Below, one piece after another: positions 1 through 8,354 of a DNA stretch of 64,000 nt. Under the pieces are notes generated by a model. It saw nothing but the letters and a program-made list of their open reading frames with translations. It ran no database searches and was not told the origin of the DNA. Position 1 is the first letter of the stretch; each line of letters starts with the position of its first letter. Source of the stretch: Thermoanaerobaculia bacterium (GTDB lineage: Bacteria; Acidobacteriota; Thermoanaerobaculia; Multivoradales; JAGPDF01); the NCBI GenBank assembly GCA_018057705.1, contig JAGPDF010000002.1:26918-90917 (forward strand), given 5' to 3'. The position numbers and the translations under genes were made by a program.

Positions 1-1178
1 TGGCCCTCGCCCAGAGTGCGGTGCGCCCAGGCGCCGGCGACGGGGCCGAGGGCAAAGCCGAGCGAGCCCGCGACGTTGAAGCCGGCGAGGGCGCTGGCGC
101 GGGTCTCGGGGGCGGTCCACTCGGCGGTGAGGGCCAGGGTCGGCGGGAAGATCATCGCCGCCAGGGCCCCCAGGGCCATGAGGATCGGATAGTACGGCCC
201 GTCGCCGACTCGCCCGAGCAAGGCGAAAGCGGCGGCGTAGCCGGCGCAGCCGAGGCCGAGCAGGACGAACGGACCGTAGCGGCGCACCAGGCGGTAGGTG
301 CCCAGCTGCAGGAAGGCGAACGGCAGCAGGAAGGCGGCGAGCGCCCGGCCGCGGGCCGCCGGATCGGCGCCGTGCTGCTCGAGCAGCCAGAGCGGAAAGA
401 CGACGACGAAGAGGCCCACCGTGAAGCGCTCCATGGCGTAGATCGCCCAGGGGAGAAGGAGGCGCGGGCGCGCGGCGAGAGCGCTGCCGATCGCCGCCAG
501 GCGAGGCCGCGAGTGACGGCCGGGGGCCTCCTCGAGCGCCAGCGCCACTGCTGCCAGGAGGAGGAAGAGCGTCCCCGCCAGAGCGAGCGGTGCACGCGCC
601 CCCCAGTGCTGCGTGACGAGGCCGCCGATCGGCGCGCCGAGCCCGACGCCCAGGATCAGCGAGGCGCCGGCGAAACCGGCGAGGCGCGGCCGGCTCCGGT
701 CGTCGGCGCGGTCGAAGAGGAGCGCCATCGTGGTCGACCAGCCGGCGATCGCGGCCCCGCCCTGCAGGAAGCGCAGCGCGAGGAGCAGTGGAATCCAGTC
801 GATCCCGAGGTAGGCGAGGTAGAGCAGGCCGCTCGCCGCGAAACCGCCGACGATGAATGGCCGGCGGCGGCCGAGGCGGTCGGAGAGTGCCCCCCAGAGC
901 GGCGCGAAGAGCAGGTAGGCGACCATCTCGACGGTGAAGAAGAGCGCCGCGTCGGTGACCGAACCGCCGAGCTCGTCGACCACGAGTTCCTTGAGACCGG
1001 CGACGACCAGCGTCAGATTCAGCATGGCGACGAAGAGGCAGGCGCAGGCTAGCGCCGTGGCGCGCGAGTCCACGCGGGAGGCGGGCGGGGTGCCCGCGGT
1101 GGGCACGTCGGGGTTGGGTTCGGGTGGGAGCATCTTTCGGGGGCCTTGCCCGTCGCGGGTGGCGCGAGATTCTGCCAT
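1..1178 (-). CDS. MFS transporter, 3' end beyond the window
   Basis: This is a major facilitator superfamily permease. The reading frame is open from an ATG at 1178 down to base 1, giving 392 codons with no stop, so the C-terminus lies outside the window. The translation is dominated by hydrophobic helices. After the second helix it carries the MFS loop motif GALSDRLGRRRPF (usual form GxLaDrlGrR), which supports the family. At least ten membrane segments are visible, and full-length members have about 12. The substrate cannot be told from sequence. The gene is divergent from the kinase gene that starts at 1244, leaving about 65 bp for both promoters. Family confidence is high; the function is a drug, sugar or metabolite exporter or importer and remains undefined. 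Confidence 0.85.
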   Translation of the reverse strand, partial: MAESRATRDGQGPRKMLPPEPNPDVPTAGTPPASRVDSRATALACACLFVAMLNLTLVVAGLKELVVDELGGSVTDAALFFTVEMVAYLLFAPLWGALSDRLGRRRPFIVGGFAASGLLYLAYLGIDWIPLLLALRFLQGGAAIAGWSTTMALLFDRADDRSRPRLAGFAGASLILGVGLGAPIGGLVTQHWGARAPLALAGTLFLLLAAVALALEEAPGRHSRPRLAAIGSALAARPRLLLPWAIYAMERFTVGLFVVVFPLWLLEQHGADPAARGRALAAFLLPFAFLQLGTYRLVRRYGPFVLLGLGCAGYAAAFALLGRVGDGPYYPILMALGALAAMIFPPTLALTAEWTAPETRASALAGFNVAGSLGFALGPVAGAWAHRTLGEG

Positions 1179-1243
1179 GCGGCGGTGCGGGCTAGAATAG
1201 GGCAGAATCCCCACGACGCAGGACCAAGGAGCCAGGAACCGCG

Positions 1244-3550
1244 GTGACCGAACGCAACAGCGGGACGATCCTCGACGGCAAGTACGAGATCCTCGACCGC
1301 CTCGCTGCCGGCGGGATGGGAGAGATCTGGCGCGCGCGCCACGTCCACCTGCAGGAGCTGCGGGTCATCAAGATCCTGCGCGCCGATCGGGCCACCGATC
1401 CGCACGCCCTGCAGCGCTTCGCCCAGGAAGCGCGCATCGCCACCCAGATCAAGCACCCGAACGTCGCGATCCTCTATGACTTCTCGCGGCTTCCCGACGG
1501 CAGCTTCTACATGGTCTCGGAGCACATCGAGGGCGAGCACGTCCACGACTGGCTGAAGACCCACGGCGTCTTCCCGCTGCCGCTCGCCGTCGACCTGGGG
1601 ATCCAGACCCTGCGCGGGCTCGAAGCGATCCACGCCGCGGGGGTCATCCACCGTGACATCTCGCCCGACAACATGATGATCACCCGCGACCGCCGCGGGC
1701 GCTATCAGATGAAGCTCATCGATCTCGGCCTGGCGAAGAACCTCGAGGCCCAGGCCGGCCTCGAGATCACCCAGGCCGGCATCTTCATGGGCAAGCTCAT
1801 GTACTGCTCGCCCGAGCAGGCGGGGGCGATCAAGGACGCGCCGCTCGACCACCGGAGCGACCTCTACTCGTTTGCCGCGGTGCTCTACGAGATGATCACC
1901 GGCAAGCCGCCGTTCGACTCCGAGAACCAGCACGGCTTCGTCTTCAAGCGGCTGACCGAGCCGCCGCAGCCGCTGATCGGCAGGAACCCCCAGGTGCGGG
2001 TGCCGCAGGAGTTGAACGACCTCGTGCTGCGCGGTCTCGAAAAGGACCGCGAGCTGCGCTTTCCGGACGCCCTCACCTTCCTGCAGGCGCTCGTCCGGAT
2101 GGCCGAGCAGCTGCGCCAGGTGGCCACCCAGGAGATCCCGTTGCCGGCGCTCGCGAAGGGGGTCGTGAAGCCGGCTCCCACAAGCTCCCCGCGGCCGGCT
2201 TCGCGCCCGGGCTCGGCCTCGGAGCTCTCGCGCGAGGAGCGGATCGATCTTCTCGCCCAGATCGACCGCGCCGCCAAGAAGGTCAGCGAGGCCTCGCGCC
2301 TCGCCGACCTGGCCCGGCAGGCCTTCGCAGCCCGCCGCTATGACGACGCTGCGGGCCTGGTGACCCAGCTCGAATCCGTCGCGCCGAGAAATCCCGCGGT
2401 GGCGGAGCTCAAGGAGCAGCTCGCAGAGGTGGGCAAGGCCTTCTCGACGCCGTCGGCTCGCCCGGCAGCGCCGGCACCGCTGCCAGCCACGGCGGTCACG
2501 GCAGCCACGGTGACCCCGGCGGCCGCTGCAGTCCCTCCGCCAGCGGCGCCAGCACCCCTGGCCCCCGCCCGGCCGAGCCGAACCGCCGAGATCGAGGTGC
2601 CCGTGCGTCCCGCAGCCGCGCCGGCCGCTGCGGCGCCGTCGGCTCCGGCACCGCCGGCGATCCGCCCCTTGCCGTCCCGTCCGGTGCCGGCAGAGCTCAG
2701 CACGGAGGAGCGCGAGCGGGCCGCGAAGATCGCGGAGGCCGAGCGGCTCCTGGTCAAGTACCTGCAGGAGAATCGCCAGTCGCTCGCCAGCTTCGCGCTC
2801 GAGACGCTGGTCGAGCTCGACCCCCAGCATCCGCGCCGCGACCTGTTCGCGAGCGCCATCCAGATCATGGGCGAAGAGCGCGGCGCGATGGAGATTGCCG
2901 GCGCCATTCTCAAGGAGGGCCAGGACGCCGTCTTGCACGGCGACCTCGTCGTCGCCCGACGCAAGCTCGAGCAGCTCGAGAAGGCCGATCCGACGACGCA
3001 GCTCGCCGAGTCGCTGCGCAGCGCGATCCAGGGCGCCGAGCAGACGGCGGCGACCGACGCCGCGCTCGGGCGCCGGCGCGACAACCTGGAGTCGCTGCTC
3101 GAGTCGCACCGGCTCGACGAGGCCGAGCGCGAGTTGCAGCGCTTGTCGGCCAGCGGCCTCGCCAAGGTCTCGGTCGAGACCTATCGCCTGCGGATCGCCG
3201 ACATCGCGGCGCTCGCCGAGCGGGATGCGAAGGCGCAGGAGTTCGAGCGCTTGTACAAGGAGAAGGTCCAGGCGCGCGACTGGTATGCCGCACGCGACGT
3301 CGTCCTCGAATTCGAGCGCTCGATCCCCGACAGCCCGCGCCCCACGCTGCTCTACAACGAGATCAGCCGGCTGGAAGAGGTGCATCGCCGCCAGCAGGGG
3401 ATCGAACAGGGCGTGCAGCAACTCGAGACTTTCCTCAGGCAGAAAAAGCGCGCCGAGGCCGAGCTGGCGTTCAAGATCCTCCTCCAGATGGATCCAGGGT
3501 ACCCGCGCCGGGCCGAGTTCGAGAACCGGATCCAGAGCCTCCCGCGCTAG
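1244..3550 (+). CDS. Serine/threonine protein kinase with helical C-terminal region
   Basis: A 768-residue Hanks-type Ser/Thr kinase. Residues 14-280 form the kinase domain: glycine loop LAAGGMGEIWRA, lysine in VIKIL, catalytic loop HRDISPDNMM, a DLG in place of DFG, and SPEQ in place of APE. A Pro/Ala-rich linker occupies roughly residues 390-480. The rest is charged alpha-helical sequence resembling degenerate TPR or coiled-coil repeats. No transmembrane segment is visible, so unlike many PknB-type kinases it is probably cytoplasmic. The start is GTG 1244. TAGAAT at 1193-1198 could be a -10 element, but no good -35 is seen. Its substrates are unknown. It stands alone between the divergent MFS gene and the E1 gene. 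Confidence 0.9.
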   Translation: MTERNSGTILDGKYEILDRLAAGGMGEIWRARHVHLQELRVIKILRADRATDPHALQRFAQEARIATQIKHPNVAILYDFSRLPDGSFYMVSEHIEGEHVHDWLKTHGVFPLPLAVDLGIQTLRGLEAIHAAGVIHRDISPDNMMITRDRRGRYQMKLIDLGLAKNLEAQAGLEITQAGIFMGKLMYCSPEQAGAIKDAPLDHRSDLYSFAAVLYEMITGKPPFDSENQHGFVFKRLTEPPQPLIGRNPQVRVPQELNDLVLRGLEKDRELRFPDALTFLQALVRMAEQLRQVATQEIPLPALAKGVVKPAPTSSPRPASRPGSASELSREERIDLLAQIDRAAKKVSEASRLADLARQAFAARRYDDAAGLVTQLESVAPRNPAVAELKEQLAEVGKAFSTPSARPAAPAPLPATAVTAATVTPAAAAVPPPAAPAPLAPARPSRTAEIEVPVRPAAAPAAAAPSAPAPPAIRPLPSRPVPAELSTEERERAAKIAEAERLLVKYLQENRQSLASFALETLVELDPQHPRRDLFASAIQIMGEERGAMEIAGAILKEGQDAVLHGDLVVARRKLEQLEKADPTTQLAESLRSAIQGAEQTAATDAALGRRRDNLESLLESHRLDEAERELQRLSASGLAKVSVETYRLRIADIAALAERDAKAQEFERLYKEKVQARDWYAARDVVLEFERSIPDSPRPTLLYNEISRLEEVHRRQQGIEQGVQQLETFLRQKKRAEAELAFKILLQMDPGYPRRAEFENRIQSLPR

Positions 3551-3613
3551 GCCGGGCTTACCGCCGCACTTTTCTTGCCCGGGCGCGCTCCCGCGCCGTA
3601 GACTCCGGCGATT

Positions 3614-5884
3614 GTGAACAGTCCGAAAGAGCGGCTTCGCACCTACGCCTTCATGAAGCTCGCGCGCGAGTTCGACGCGCGTTTCGAAGCGATGCTGCTC
3701 ACCGGCAGAGTCTCCAAGTGGTACAGCGCCATCGGCAACGAGGGGATCACCGTCCCCGCCGGGCTGGCGCTCGAAGCCGGTGACGTCCTCTGCTCGCTGC
3801 ATCGCGATGTCGGCGCGATCCTCTCGTTCTACCTCGATCCGGCTCGGGCCTTTCCGGGCTTCGGATTCGGCGCGCCGGACGGCCGCCGGGGCGAGCCCGA
3901 GGCGCTCTTCTACCGGCTCGCCTGCCAGGTGCTGGGCAAGGCGGAGGGCTTCTCGCACGGCATCGAGCGCTCCTACCACTACGGGCATTTCGACGAAGCC
4001 GCGGGGATCTCGCACGTCGGGATGATCAGCCACCTCGGAGCCATGATTCCGGTCGCTGCCGGCTGTGCCTTCGCGATGAAGAGGAACGGTGGCGATCGCG
4101 TGGCGATCAACTTCATCGGCGAAGGCGGGACCTCGACGGGCGACTTCCACGAAGCGATGAATCTAGCCGCGGTCTGGAAGCTGCCCCTGGTCCTGGTGAT
4201 CGAGAACAACCGGTACGCCTTTTCGACTCCGGCCCGGCACCAGTATGCCTGTGTGCAGCTTTCTGATCGCGGGCCGGGCTACGGCATTCCTGCGCTGACG
4301 GTGAACGGCAACGACCCGGACGAGATGGCAGCCACCCTCGCCAAGGCGGTGTCGCGGGCACGGGCCGGCGGCGGGCCGACCCTGATCGAGGCGGTCGTCG
4401 GGCGATTGCGCGGTCATGCCGAGGGTGACGGTTCGATGAAGGTCGTGCCGCAGGAGGAGCTCGATCTCTATCTCTCCCGGGATCCGGTGCCGGTCTACGC
4501 CCGGCGGCTTTCGGGCGAAGGTCTGCTCGACCTCGAAACCGAGGAGCGGCTGCACGCACGTGTCGCGGAGTTGGTCGAGACCGCCATCGATCGCGCGTTG
4601 GCGGCGCCGGCGCCCGCTGCCGAGGAGGCCTTCCGGCCGGTTCTCGCCGCGTCCGGGGCGCGCATCTTTCCGCGCTGCGTCACGCCGACCTTCGCGGCGC
4701 CCTCGCCCGAGAGTCCGACGGAGGACGCAGTCCCGAACCTGGTCGAGGACTTGACCGATCTGCTGGGCAAGCCCTTCGACCCCGCACACGGCGAGGCTTC
4801 CGACGCCGATGCGGGAGAAGCGGAGGCCGCGTCAGCGATGATCGCGCTGGCCGACCCCGACATTCCGACCGCCATGGATGCCTTTACCGGCGGCGCCGTC
4901 GGTCCGACGAAGGCAGGCGAGGTCACCTATCTCGACGCGATTCACCAGGCTCTGCAGGAGGAGATGGAGCACGACTCGTCGATCGTCCTCCTGGGTCAGG
5001 ACATCGCGCAGTTCGAGGGCGCTTTTCGGGTCACGAAGGGGCTGCATGCGCGATGGCCCGATCGCGTGCTCGACACGCCGATCTCCGAGAGCGGCACGCT
5101 CGGCCTCGCGGCCGGGGCGGCGCTCTTCGGGTATCTGCCGGTGGTCGAGATGCAGTTCGCCGATTTCGTCTCGTGTGGCTTCAATCAGATCGTGAACGTC
5201 ATCGCCAAGCTGTTCTACCGTTTCGAGCGCCCCTGCCCGGTGATCGTGCGTCTGCCGGCAGGTGGCGGGGTGGGGGCCGGGGCCTTTCACTCGCAGAACC
5301 CGGAGGCCTGGTTCGCCCACGTCGCGGGCCTCACGGTGCTCTGCCCCGCGACCGCGGTCGACGCCAAGGGTCTGCTGAAGTCGGCTCTCCGTGGCGCCAA
5401 CCCGGTGATCTTCTGCGAGAACAAGTTCCTCTACCGCCGGGTCAAGGCGACTCTGCCGGCCGGCGAGCACCTGACGCCGATCGGCAAGGCACACATCCTG
5501 CGCGCCGGTCGGGACATCACGTTCGTCGCTTACGGCGCCTCGACCTGGATCGCCATGGAGGCCGCCGAGGTACTGGCGGCGGAGGGCATCGAGGCCGAAG
5601 TGGTCGATCTGCGCTCCCTCGTGCCCTACGACGAGGAGACGGTCCTCGCCTCGGTGATGAAGACCAATCGCGCGGTCGTCGTGCACGAGGCGCAGCTGAC
5701 GGGCGGCTTCGGCGGCGAGATCGCGGCGCGCCTCGCCGACCGCGCCTTCGCCTTCCTCGACGCCCCGGTCAAGCGGGTCGCCTACCCCGATCGCCCCAGT
5801 CCGTACTCGCGCATCCTCGAGCACGCCCTCTTCCCCGATCGCGACAAGCTCCTCGCCGCGGCGCGCGAAGTTCTGGCGTTCTGA
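3614..5884 (+). CDS. 2-oxoacid dehydrogenase E1, fused alpha and beta subunits
   Basis: A 756-residue thiamine-diphosphate enzyme that would decarboxylate a 2-oxoacid and pass the acyl group to the lipoyl domain of an E2 partner. Residues 1-330 are the E1-alpha (PF00676-type) domain, with the ThDP/Mg motif starting GEGGTSTGDFHEAMN and ending ENN. After a linker (about 340-430) come the beta-type pyrimidine-binding domain (IVLLGQDIAQFEGAF) and a transketolase-C domain ending near GGFGGEIAARL. Most bacteria encode alpha and beta separately, so this is a natural fusion. The pattern is closest to branched-chain-type E1, but pyruvate cannot be excluded. No E2 or E3 gene is nearby, so they must be elsewhere. 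The start is GTG 3614, 63 bp after the kinase. Confidence 0.88.
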   Translation: MNSPKERLRTYAFMKLAREFDARFEAMLLTGRVSKWYSAIGNEGITVPAGLALEAGDVLCSLHRDVGAILSFYLDPARAFPGFGFGAPDGRRGEPEALFYRLACQVLGKAEGFSHGIERSYHYGHFDEAAGISHVGMISHLGAMIPVAAGCAFAMKRNGGDRVAINFIGEGGTSTGDFHEAMNLAAVWKLPLVLVIENNRYAFSTPARHQYACVQLSDRGPGYGIPALTVNGNDPDEMAATLAKAVSRARAGGGPTLIEAVVGRLRGHAEGDGSMKVVPQEELDLYLSRDPVPVYARRLSGEGLLDLETEERLHARVAELVETAIDRALAAPAPAAEEAFRPVLAASGARIFPRCVTPTFAAPSPESPTEDAVPNLVEDLTDLLGKPFDPAHGEASDADAGEAEAASAMIALADPDIPTAMDAFTGGAVGPTKAGEVTYLDAIHQALQEEMEHDSSIVLLGQDIAQFEGAFRVTKGLHARWPDRVLDTPISESGTLGLAAGAALFGYLPVVEMQFADFVSCGFNQIVNVIAKLFYRFERPCPVIVRLPAGGGVGAGAFHSQNPEAWFAHVAGLTVLCPATAVDAKGLLKSALRGANPVIFCENKFLYRRVKATLPAGEHLTPIGKAHILRAGRDITFVAYGASTWIAMEAAEVLAAEGIEAEVVDLRSLVPYDEETVLASVMKTNRAVVVHEAQLTGGFGGEIAARLADRAFAFLDAPVKRVAYPDRPSPYSRILEHALFPDRDKLLAAAREVLAF

Positions 5885-5923
5885 GCTGGAATCGCGCCAG
5901 CCCGGCAAGTTCTCGCGACTTGG

Positions 5924-5944
5924 ACCATGAACATTGACTATGGT
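5924..5944. promoter_or_regulatory. Candidate autoregulatory operator of the toxin-antitoxin pair
   Basis: A 21-bp imperfect palindrome has outer arms ACCAT and ATGGT and an inner CA.TG core, with 14 of 20 positions symmetric. It ends 11 bp before the antitoxin ATG. Phd/YefM antitoxins bind palindromes overlapping their own promoter, so this is a reasonable operator. The assignment rests on position and symmetry only. Confidence 0.35.
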
Positions 5945-5955
5945 ACGGTTCTTTC

Positions 5956-6210
5956 ATGGAGACGATCGCGATTTCGAAGTTCAAGGCCACCTGTCTGGCG
6001 GTCCTGGAACGGGTCCGGACAACCGGAGAGCCGATCCTCGTCACTCGCTTCGGAAAGCCGGTCGCGGAAGTTCTGCCCCCGCGGGCGGAGAGGGCAGGTA
6101 AGCGGGTCCTCGGTCAGCTCGCTTCGTCCACCAGGATCCTCGGCGACCTGATCGAACCGGCGCTTCCTGCGGACGAGTGGGAGGCGATCGGTGGCAGGAA
6201 GCGGAAATGA
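5956..6210 (+). CDS. Type II antitoxin, Phd/YefM-like
   Basis: An 84-residue protein with the N-terminal pattern of Phd/YefM antitoxins. METIAISKFKATCLAVLERV places the DNA-binding fold first, followed by GEPILVTRFGKPVAEVLP, the family's typical strand-turn segment. The acidic and hydrophobic C-terminal tail (about residues 55-78) would wrap the toxin. The TGA overlaps the ATG of the PIN-domain gene by 4 bp (ATGA), so the two proteins are translationally coupled. It would neutralise the toxin and repress the operon. No clear Shine-Dalgarno precedes the ATG, so translation may be leaderless or weak. Confidence 0.85.
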   Translation: METIAISKFKATCLAVLERVRTTGEPILVTRFGKPVAEVLPPRAERAGKRVLGQLASSTRILGDLIEPALPADEWEAIGGRKRK

Positions 6211-6599
6211 AGCTGTTGCTGGATACCCATGTCTGGGTCTGGTCCGCTTCGACGTCGAGCCGACTGAGTCCGCGGGCGCGCCGGACGATCGAGTCGACGG
6301 CGAACGAGATCTGGATTTCGCCCATCAGTACCTGGGAACTGATCCTCCTCAGTGATCGCGGGCGGTTGAACCTCGACCCTGACCCCATCTCATGGCTGCG
6401 AGCCGCGCTCGCCGCCGTTCCGGCTCGCGAAGCACCGCTCAACCACTCCATCGCGATCGCGAGCCGGCGTATCGACCTGCCTCATGACGACCCGGCGGAC
6501 CGGTTTCTCGCCGCTACGGCGAAGGTCCTGGATCTGACGCTCGTGACCGCCGACGAACGCCTGCTCGGCTGTCGCGAGATCAAGACTCTGCGAGCGTGA
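6207..6599 (+). CDS. vapC: VapC-like PIN-domain ribonuclease toxin
   Basis: A 130-residue PIN-domain protein, the toxin partner of the preceding antitoxin. PIN acidic residues are visible: Asp in MKLLLDTHVWVW at the N-terminus, Glu in STWEL, Asp in HDDPADRFLAATA and Asp in LVTADERL. Family members are Mg-dependent endoribonucleases that cleave tRNA or rRNA. The chosen start, ATG 6207, overlaps the antitoxin stop. An upstream in-frame start at 6177 would run into the antitoxin gene and is less likely. Length and motifs are normal, so the toxin looks intact. Confidence 0.88.
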   Translation: MKLLLDTHVWVWSASTSSRLSPRARRTIESTANEIWISPISTWELILLSDRGRLNLDPDPISWLRAALAAVPAREAPLNHSIAIASRRIDLPHDDPADRFLAATAKVLDLTLVTADERLLGCREIKTLRA

Positions 6600-6690
6600 A
6601 GGCGCGGATGCCGACCAGCCCGGGCGGGCCCTGGCGAACCCGGGAGATGAGCAAGGGCAACGGCTCCCTGCTCTGCTAGGGTTTGAACCC

Positions 6691-6876
6691 ATGAGTTGGC
6701 TTACCTGGCTTGGCCTCGCCGTCCTCATCACCGCCATCGCGGCCATCACCGGCATCAAAGCCCGCGGCACGCGCCCTGTCGCCCGCACCCAACTGATGGG
6801 AGCGGCCCGGATCGTGTTGGCGCTGGGAGTCCTCCTCTTCCTCTACCTCGCCTATCGGGCGCGCACGGGCGGCTGA
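6691..6876 (+). CDS. Small hydrophobic protein, two predicted membrane segments
   Basis: A 61-residue protein of unknown function. Two hydrophobic stretches, at about residues 4-20 and 40-56, flank a basic loop (KARGTRPVARTQ). This suggests a hairpin membrane protein with both ends on one side. It is followed 12 bp later by the Lgt-like gene and may be co-transcribed with it. No family is recognised. The composition looks like a real membrane peptide rather than an antisense shadow. Confidence 0.55.
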   Translation: MSWLTWLGLAVLITAIAAITGIKARGTRPVARTQLMGAARIVLALGVLLFLYLAYRARTGG

Positions 6877-6888
6877 GGTCCAGGCGTT

Positions 6889-7656
6889 CTGAGCTTCCCG
6901 GTCTATCTGGAGATCGGCGGACTGCGGCTCCATCCGCACGCCGCTTTCGAACTGCTCGCCTACTTCGTCGGCTTCCGGCTCTATCTGCGCGATCGCAGGC
7001 GGCGCGGTGACTTTCTGGACTCCCCGCGTCGTTGGTGGATCGTCGCCGCCGCGGCGGCCGGCGCCGCGCTCGGCGCGCGGCTCCTGGCGCTCCTCGAATG
7101 TCCGGCGGAGCTCTGGAGCGGCGACGGCTTTCCGCTCGAGCGCCTGGCCGGCAAGTCGATCGTCGGCGCAATCGCCGGCGGCTGGCTCGCGGTCGAGGGG
7201 GCGAAGCGGCTGGGCGGGATCGAGAGCCGCACCGGCGACCTGCTGGCGATCCCGCTCGCGGCGGCGATCGCCATCGGCCGCGTCGGCTGCCTGCTCGCCG
7301 GCGCCGGCGACCGCACCTTCGGCGACGCGACGACGCTGCCCTTGGCCTTCGACTTCGGCGACGGCGTGCGCCGCCTGCCGATGCCGCTCTTCGAGAGCCT
7401 GTTTCTGCTCATCCTCGTGGTCGTCCTCGCGCGCTGGCGGACGCGCTCGCCGGCGGAGGGGGATCTCTTCCGCGGCTTCGTCGGCGCCTACTTCGGCTAT
7501 CGTCTCCTCGTCGACTTCGCCAAGCACGCCGACTGCCGCTGGCTCGGCCTGTCGACGATCCAGTGGGTCGCGGTTCTGGGCCTCGCCGCCCTGGCCCCCG
7601 ACCTGCGGCGCTGGCTCGCGGGCTCGGGGAGAACGAGTGTGGAGAGCGCGTCATGA
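6889..7656 (+). CDS. Prolipoprotein diacylglyceryl transferase-like membrane protein
   Basis: A 255-codon frame, with no stop after 6876, encodes a multi-spanning protein resembling Lgt. Lgt moves diacylglyceryl from phosphatidylglycerol to the lipobox Cys of prolipoproteins. Family features include the N-terminal block SFPVYLEIGGLRLHPHAAFE, the central AIGRVGCLLAGAGDRTFG (Lgt GRxGC-type signature) and a late Arg in GYRLLVDFAK. No ATG or GTG exists in frame near the N-terminus, and the first TTG (7339) would remove more than half the protein. A CTG at 6889 is the likeliest start. Several key Lgt positions vary, so it may act on another substrate or be a paralogue. The stop overlaps the next ATG (ATGA). 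Confidence 0.65.
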   Translation: MSFPVYLEIGGLRLHPHAAFELLAYFVGFRLYLRDRRRRGDFLDSPRRWWIVAAAAAGAALGARLLALLECPAELWSGDGFPLERLAGKSIVGAIAGGWLAVEGAKRLGGIESRTGDLLAIPLAAAIAIGRVGCLLAGAGDRTFGDATTLPLAFDFGDGVRRLPMPLFESLFLLILVVVLARWRTRSPAEGDLFRGFVGAYFGYRLLVDFAKHADCRWLGLSTIQWVAVLGLAALAPDLRRWLAGSGRTSVESAS

Positions 7657-7931
7657 CAGAACGCCGAGCGCAGTCGGCCCGCAGCGGGCCGGACTGGGGA
7701 AGGGGCGTGGCCTGGTTCTGCCTGCTCGGCGTCGTCTGCGCGGCTTCGCTCTGGGCCCTGGTCTTGGTCGACTGCGCACTGACAGGTGGTGGGTGGTCGC
7801 GACCGGAGGGGCTCGAGGTCCTCTACTTGCTCGGCGTGGGCCTCGCCCCCCTCCTGCTGGCGCTGGGCGCGGTGGTCGTCCTCTGGCGAACTTCGGGGCC
7901 GCCCTTCTCGAACCCTCGCAAGAGAGACTAG
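7653..7931 (+). CDS. Small membrane protein downstream of the Lgt-like gene
   Basis: A 92-residue protein with two predicted membrane helices (about residues 19-42 and 55-80) and a short basic C-terminal tail (NPRKRD). ATG 7653 overlaps the TGA of the Lgt-like gene, so it is probably translationally coupled to it. No family was recognised. Coupling suggests a role with the Lgt-like protein, but this is inference only. Confidence 0.6.
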   Translation: MTERRAQSARSGPDWGRGVAWFCLLGVVCAASLWALVLVDCALTGGGWSRPEGLEVLYLLGVGLAPLLLALGAVVVLWRTSGPPFSNPRKRD

Positions 7932-8030
7932 CGGCGGAGTCCCGGAGCCGACGAGACCTCGCCGCGTTTCCATCCCGACTCGCGGATATGCTCCGCTGAC
8001 CTTGCCGGCCGGACGAGGGAGGGGTTGGAG

Positions 8031-8354
8031 ATGGGTTGGTTCCGCAATCTCGGCAGCGATCGCCCGTGGGCGCAGGGCTGCGTCATCGCTGGCGCTGCGA
8101 CTGCCCTCGCGGCGACGAGCTGTTTTGGCTTCCTGCTCACGCTCGACATGAACAGCGGCTCTTCGAATCTCGGCGAGGTGGCGAACGTTCTCATCGCCGT
8201 CGTCTTCGGACTCTCCGCGCTCGCCGTTCCGGTGGGCTTCATCTGGTTCATCGTCGGGCTGGTGAAGAACGCCTCGAAGGGCCGCGCGCCGCAGTTGCCT
8301 CTGCCGCCGCCGCAGCCTCCGGCACCGCCGTCCGGAAGTGACGGGCAGGGATGA
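8031..8354 (+). CDS. Two-helix membrane protein with proline-rich tail
   Basis: A 107-residue protein of unknown function. Hydrophobic helices lie at about residues 15-38 and 52-78, followed by a short basic stretch (KNASKGR) and a Pro-rich tail (LPLPPPQPPAPP). ATG 8031 is preceded by a purine-rich ribosome site (GGGAGGGG), which favours it over the TTG at 8025. The stop overlaps the start of the radical SAM gene by ATGA. The coupling raises the possibility that it is a membrane partner of that enzyme. Confidence 0.6.
   Translation: MGWFRNLGSDRPWAQGCVIAGAATALAATSCFGFLLTLDMNSGSSNLGEVANVLIAVVFGLSALAVPVGFIWFIVGLVKNASKGRAPQLPLPPPQPPAPPSGSDGQG

Noticed and set aside
1049-4150. Open frame of 1033 codons on the minus strand across the kinase and E1 genes
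   Set aside because: It is antisense to two genes with clear motifs. Its Arg/Gly/Leu/Glu-rich translation shows no domain. Long antisense frames are expected at this GC content.
6640-6690. Possible tRNA-like fold near GGGTTTGAACCC before the small membrane protein
   Set aside because: No cloverleaf with acceptor and anticodon arms could be drawn. It is only a 12-bp near-palindrome.
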